Part shown: one piece after another, positions 5,750-8,658 of the stretch
Layout: each line of letters begins with the position of its first letter
How positions within the stretch are numbered: the stretch's first letter is position 1
Assembly (NCBI GenBank): GCA_934096715.1
Contig: CAKOMQ010000035.1
Location: forward strand, 1-8,658
Length of the DNA stretch: 8,658 bases
From: an uncultured Bacilli bacterium
Lineage (GTDB): Bacteria > Bacillota_I > Bacilli_A > RF39 > UBA660
Direction of reading: 5' to 3'
Position numbers and translations under genes: made by a program
Notes under the pieces: model-generated
Seen by the model: only the letters and a program-made list of their open reading frames with translations
What the model was told of the DNA's origin: nothing
Databases searched by the model: none

Positions 5750-6901
5750 TTAATCTGCTAATTCTTTTATTAATTCCTTTTTAAAATTCATTAGTGCTTC
5801 ATAACTTACATTAGTATTGAATTCATTATTATAAAACTTATTACTCTTAGATAATTCACCCCTAAACTTATATTTTTCATGCATGTTTTCCAATCTAATT
5901 TTATCTTCATATTTACTTATATAAATATTATCACTCCTATTAAACAAATCTAATAATTCACAATAATGTGTTGTAAATATTAATGAAGCATTATTAGTAT
6001 TTACAGATTTATCCTTGTATAAATTAACTAAATTTTCAACAATTGTTTTATGAAAATGATTTTCTATTTCATCAATAATTAAATCAGTTCCACTTTTTAA
6101 AGAATAAATTACATAAGTAAATAATCCAAAGCCTTTAGAAGTACCACTAGATAGAATTCTATATAAATCATAACTAGATACTTCCTTAATACTTTTATCT
6201 CTATAATATATAATAAATTTATCTTCATTAACCATAACTATATTATCTAAATGTTCATCAAATATTTTTAATAAAGATGTAATTATTTTTAAATTACTAT
6301 CAAGTAATTTATAAATATTAAAAGCATTAAAATAATCTCTATAACTATAATCATCACTAGGTAAATAAACACCACGTAATTTTATATCTTTTAATAGAGT
6401 GTAAAGTAAAGATGTATCAAGTGGTAATTTTATATCAAAAGTTAGTTCTTCAAACTTATCATAATCAAATAAATTTCTAGCATGAGCTTTTTTATAGACT
6501 CTTCTAAATAATTTTTCATTTCTAAAAAATATAGAATCATCTAAGGATGAATTATTATCTTTAGATAGTTCTGTTAAATACCTATAAATACATCCTTCAT
6601 AATAGAAAGTAATATCTAAATTGATTGGTTTGTCTATATACTTAAATAAACTCTTAGTGTTATTTATCCTAAAATAAGAAAATATATCATAGATAATTGC
6701 TAATAATTCTAAAGTCATTGTTTTACCAGATGCATTTTTACCTATAATACCCAAAGTACTAAAAGTATATAAATCTTCATCAATTTTTAAAAGTTCAAAT
6801 TCCTTATCAACACTTGTTTTATTACCATTAGGTATAAAAGAAATAGTAAAATCATTGTCACATATTTTATAATTATTCGCTATTATTTTTAATAATTTCA
6901 T
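5750..6901 (-). CDS. AAA15/OLD-like P-loop ATPase, stand-alone
   Basis: This 383-residue ABC-type/AAA15 ATPase resembles the COG1106 group found in RloA-, OLD- and abortive-infection-type proteins. Walker A is GKNASGKT (54-61). A signature-like segment LSSGTSKGFGLF (250-261) precedes Walker B LIIDEIE (274-280), and an H-loop TTHYCELL follows (310-317). The order and the short Walker A to signature insert, about 190 residues, rule out an SMC or a transporter. There is no TOPRIM or other nuclease domain after the ATPase core, only about 65 residues, unlike OLD nucleases. Neither neighbour is an obvious effector, so the target is unknown; anti-phage defence is a family-based guess. ATG follows AAAGGAGA with 7 nt. 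It has its own promoter, overlapping the preceding gene's terminator. Confidence 0.85.
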   Translation of the reverse strand: MKLLKIIANNYKICDNDFTISFIPNGNKTSVDKEFELLKIDEDLYTFSTLGIIGKNASGKTMTLELLAIIYDIFSYFRINNTKSLFKYIDKPINLDITFYYEGCIYRYLTELSKDNNSSLDDSIFFRNEKLFRRVYKKAHARNLFDYDKFEELTFDIKLPLDTSLLYTLLKDIKLRGVYLPSDDYSYRDYFNAFNIYKLLDSNLKIITSLLKIFDEHLDNIVMVNEDKFIIYYRDKSIKEVSSYDLYRILSSGTSKGFGLFTYVIYSLKSGTDLIIDEIENHFHKTIVENLVNLYKDKSVNTNNASLIFTTHYCELLDLFNRSDNIYISKYEDKIRLENMHEKYKFRGELSKSNKFYNNEFNTNVSYEALMNFKKELIKELAD

Positions 6902-6925
6902 ATTAAATCTCCTTTCCCCACTAAT

Positions 6926-6934
6926 ATTATATCA
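6926..6934 (-). promoter_or_regulatory. Extended -10 promoter of the AAA15 ATPase
   Basis: TGATATAAT (6934-6926) is a perfect TGN-TATAAT element. No good -35 is visible 17 bp upstream, where the terminator loop lies. The predicted leader is about 20 nt with the AAAGGAGA site in it. Confidence 0.6.
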
Positions 6935-6977
6935 AAAAAATACAAAAATAACACTTTTTTTGTTATTTTTGTATTTT
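6933..6977 (-). terminator. Perfect 16-bp hairpin terminator after the SipW-type protein gene
   Basis: Arm 6977-6962 (AAAATACAAAAATAAC) pairs exactly with 6952-6937, with a 9-nt loop and a T run through 6934. It starts two bases after the TAG stop. The stem is almost all A-T. It also lies downstream of the adenine-depleted 3' end of the gene (see findings). Confidence 0.85.
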
Positions 6978-6979
6978 AA

Positions 6980-8497
6980 CTAATTTTCCATAATAAATGG
7001 ATTTTCTAGAGTTCCCTCCCCACCGGAAGTTTTAGCATTTGTTGTAAGATAGAAGACTGGACGGACACCAGAGGTAAGGTAGTGCTCGCTCACGGAACCA
7101 ATACCATCAACAACCCACGCAAAGAAGTAGCCACTGGCACCTTCACCACAACGAGAAAGTGTCCATTCCCATTCATGCTTAGTTGTGTCATTATTACCTT
7201 GATACATCCAGCCTGTTTTTAATAAGTCTTTGTTTGCTTTAGTTCCTGTTGTTAGTGCTAAAGCACTTGACCCCAATGATAATGTATAATCACTTGCATA
7301 CATTAACCCTATTTTTGCACTTGGAGTTGTCCATTCGCCCACTGTACTTGTTTTCGTACTTCTATTCATTTCATGTAAATATATTTGACTTGGTGTTAAA
7401 CCTTTGGAATAATTTGGTCCGTTACTTCCATCATATGTTTTTGTATTTACTGCGCTCCATGTCCAATTTTCTATTTTATTTGACCATTCTGTATTTTGCA
7501 AATAATCATATGTTGTGTTTGTTAGGAATCCAGAACCATTTAAACTTGCATATAATTTACTATCTTCCCAATTTACATCTGCATTGAAAGTCCATACGGT
7601 TGATATCAATTGTTTATATTTTATTAATTTAACATGATTATTCCCGTTTGCATCTGAGAATACTCCTAACACTCTATACATGTATTTATCTTGATTTGCT
7701 GTACAAGCAGATTTATCATTTGTACCAAAACAGATAAAGTTATCTGGGTTAGTAGATGTTCCTACTGCACCACTTCCTGTATATCTATAACCATCTCCTT
7801 CAAGTCCACTTTGCCATAAGTTTCCACTTGCTATTAATTGATCTGCCCATGTTGGCTCATGTAACTTACAAGAAAATGCTTTTGTATCTCCGCTTGTATA
7901 TGGTTCTATTTTTATTGTGTATGAATTACCTACTAGTTTATCTTGAGTGTTTGCTGTATTTGTTACACTACTTATTAGTGGTATTGATACACTATTTCCT
8001 TTTGTTAAGTTTTTGATCTCTCCACTTACTATGATTCCATTAGTTCCAGCAGTTGTAAGTTCTTTAAGAGTCATAGTCTTATCTCCAACTACTACTTTAA
8101 CATCTGAGTCACTATTATCAGTGATTGGAGTTGTAACTGTCGCAGTAACCTTATAATTATAAGTACAATCAAGTGCTTCATCTCCTTCTGGTAATTGTGC
8201 TGTTGCTAATGTGTAGTTTGGATTAGTAGTAAGTGCTAGTCCATTTTCATTTTCATTAGCATAATAAGTCTTACCTGCATTTGCTTGACTCATTAAATTT
8301 GCATCTAAATTAAGATATAACTTAGATGTTTTAATTTGCATTGTTGGATTTCCTAAGTTGTTTGCTTTACCTGTTACCTTTGCCCCTGTCTTATCACTTG
8401 TTGCATTAATACTAAAGTATGCATATGTTCCACCTACTAAAAGTAATAGTGCAAAAGTGAATGCTACAACTACAAGTTGCTTTTTCTTTTCTTTCAT
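6980..8497 (-). CDS. Secreted protein with SipW-type signal peptide and variable C-terminal domain
   Basis: This 505-residue exported protein starts with KEKKK, a hydrophobic core (about 8-22) and GGTYAYFS (22-29), the SipW-dependent signal peptide pattern seen on TasA/camelysin-type proteins. Cleavage is expected near A26. Residues about 30-210 are Thr/Asn/Ser-rich and beta-like. From about 225 a second domain has NPDNFICFG, YMYRVLGVF, KIGLMYASDY and GVRPVFYL (477-484), a layout I associate with DUF6273/C-type-lectin-fold-like proteins of gut Firmicutes. There is no LPXTG or C-terminal anchor, and no SipW peptidase is in the window. I start at ATG 8497 because GGGAAGG (8510-8504) lies 6 nt upstream; the ATG at 8512 overlaps that site. 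Codons for residues 448-478 are unlike the rest of the gene (GC-rich, A-poor). Function, probably surface or matrix adhesion, is inference. Confidence 0.8.
   Translation of the reverse strand: MKEKKKQLVVVAFTFALLLLVGGTYAYFSINATSDKTGAKVTGKANNLGNPTMQIKTSKLYLNLDANLMSQANAGKTYYANENENGLALTTNPNYTLATAQLPEGDEALDCTYNYKVTATVTTPITDNSDSDVKVVVGDKTMTLKELTTAGTNGIIVSGEIKNLTKGNSVSIPLISSVTNTANTQDKLVGNSYTIKIEPYTSGDTKAFSCKLHEPTWADQLIASGNLWQSGLEGDGYRYTGSGAVGTSTNPDNFICFGTNDKSACTANQDKYMYRVLGVFSDANGNNHVKLIKYKQLISTVWTFNADVNWEDSKLYASLNGSGFLTNTTYDYLQNTEWSNKIENWTWSAVNTKTYDGSNGPNYSKGLTPSQIYLHEMNRSTKTSTVGEWTTPSAKIGLMYASDYTLSLGSSALALTTGTKANKDLLKTGWMYQGNNDTTKHEWEWTLSRCGEGASGYFFAWVVDGIGSVSEHYLTSGVRPVFYLTTNAKTSGGEGTLENPFIMEN
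7064..7156 (-). other. Adenine-depleted, NNY-rich segment: candidate DGR variable region
   Basis: By hand count the coding strand here has 11 A, 33 T and 49 G+C in 93 bases. A 60-base block at 7681-7740 in the same gene has 23 A. Of the 31 codons (residues 448-478), 26 end in T or C. The segment sits in the C-terminal domain just before GVRPVFYL. Loss of A on the coding strand with NNY codons is what adenine mutagenesis by a diversity-generating retroelement leaves behind. No reverse transcriptase or template repeat is in this window. Confidence 0.5.
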
Positions 8498-8523
8498 ATA
8501 ATACCTTCCCATTTCTATATACT

Positions 8524-8547
8524 AAAAAAAGACTATTGCTAGCCTTT
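8524..8547 (-). terminator. Terminator-like hairpin upstream of the SipW-type protein gene
   Basis: AAAGGCTA (8547-8540) pairs with TAGTCTTT (8535-8528), one G-U pair, GCAA loop, T run 8530-8524. It lies between the poly-G repeat and the start codon, so it either ends a transcript from the repeat side or attenuates the gene. No good promoter is seen between it and the gene. Confidence 0.65.
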
Positions 8548-8578
8548 AATCATTCTATACACTTCAGTTTGTTTCTTG

Positions 8579-8647
8579 CCCCCCCCCCAACACGTATTCC
8601 AGTGTACCGAGAGAGAACTTTATAACTATAAGTTATAAAAATTTCGG
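8579..8647 (-). repeat. Poly-G dispersed repeat, copy B
   Basis: On the plus strand: ten C (8579-8588), a 29-nt variable stretch ending GAGAGAA (8589-8617), a palindrome with 9-bp arms TTTATAACT and AGTTATAAA (3-base loop, 8619-8639) and the tail TTTCGGG (8641-8647 region). Spacing matches copy A exactly, and about 15 of 29 variable positions agree. On the minus strand the G run lies about 82 nt ahead of the secreted protein's start codon. Confidence 0.65.
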
Positions 8648-8658
8648 GCTAAAATTAA

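Noticed and set aside
6980..7200. GC-rich 3' end of the secreted-protein gene as a simple foreign insertion
   Set aside because: Depletion is specific to A on the coding strand while T stays at normal level, and the frame and domain are continuous; still possible as cassette exchange between paralogues.
7249..8156. Three plus-strand ORFs opposite the secreted protein (7249-7587, 7756-8016, 7947-8156)
   Set aside because: They overlap one another and lie wholly inside a well-supported minus-strand gene; no ribosome binding sites.
1..8658. CRISPR array, tRNA or rRNA genes, insertion sequence or integrase
   Set aside because: No regularly spaced repeats, cloverleaf/T-loop GTTCRANYC-type pattern, rRNA sequence, transposase or recombinase motif was seen.

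Overview
The window looks like accessory and housekeeping chromosome from a very AT-rich, low-GC Gram-positive-type bacterium, probably an uncultured Firmicutes/Mycoplasmatota-like gut lineage. The reasons are a serine T-box leader, strong AGGAGG-type ribosome binding sites, U-tract hairpin terminators, an A/T-rich third codon position, and a SipW-type signal peptide on a secreted protein. TGG encodes Trp, genes end in TAA or TAG, and nothing suggests a recoded TGA. All protein genes are on the minus strand. Each end carries a related repeat with a long C run (G run on the minus strand), so this may be a contig that broke at repeats.

In transcription order (right to left): (i) a copy of the poly-G repeat at 8579-8647, then a short terminator-like hairpin. 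(ii) A 505-residue secreted protein with a SipW-type signal peptide. Its C-terminal end is adenine-depleted, GC-rich and full of NNY codons, as in targets of diversity-generating retroelements. (iii) A stand-alone AAA15/OLD-like ATPase with its own extended -10 promoter. (iv) serS behind a T-box riboswitch with a UCU serine specifier; its motif 2/3 regions look archaeal/eukaryotic-like. (v) A two-gene operon, an AAA_14/DUF4143 ATPase followed by a Cof-type HAD phosphatase. Its near-consensus promoter overlaps the serS terminator through a perfect inverted repeat. (vi) miaB, with a second upstream promoter and a leader closed by an inverted repeat. (vii) A compact locus at about 163-464 that is the most interesting item here.

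That locus has a 42-codon ORF for a small hydrophobic, then basic-amphipathic peptide with a strong ribosome binding site. Facing it is a roughly 76-nt RNA on the plus strand with its own -35/-10 and intrinsic terminator, overlapping the 3' third of the ORF. The two promoters and 5' leaders are an inverted duplication, both RNAs starting close to TAAGCGAGCAAGT. The mRNA 5' leader can pair with its own 3' end in three consecutive helices. This is the architecture of a type I toxin-antitoxin module, of a family I do not recognise. A second copy of the poly-G repeat lies beyond it at 1-73.

Four annotated starts were moved downstream from the longest ORF because the ribosome binding site abuts or overlaps the longer start: miaB, the DUF4143 ATPase, serS and the SipW-type protein. 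All functional calls come from reading motifs; no database search was possible.
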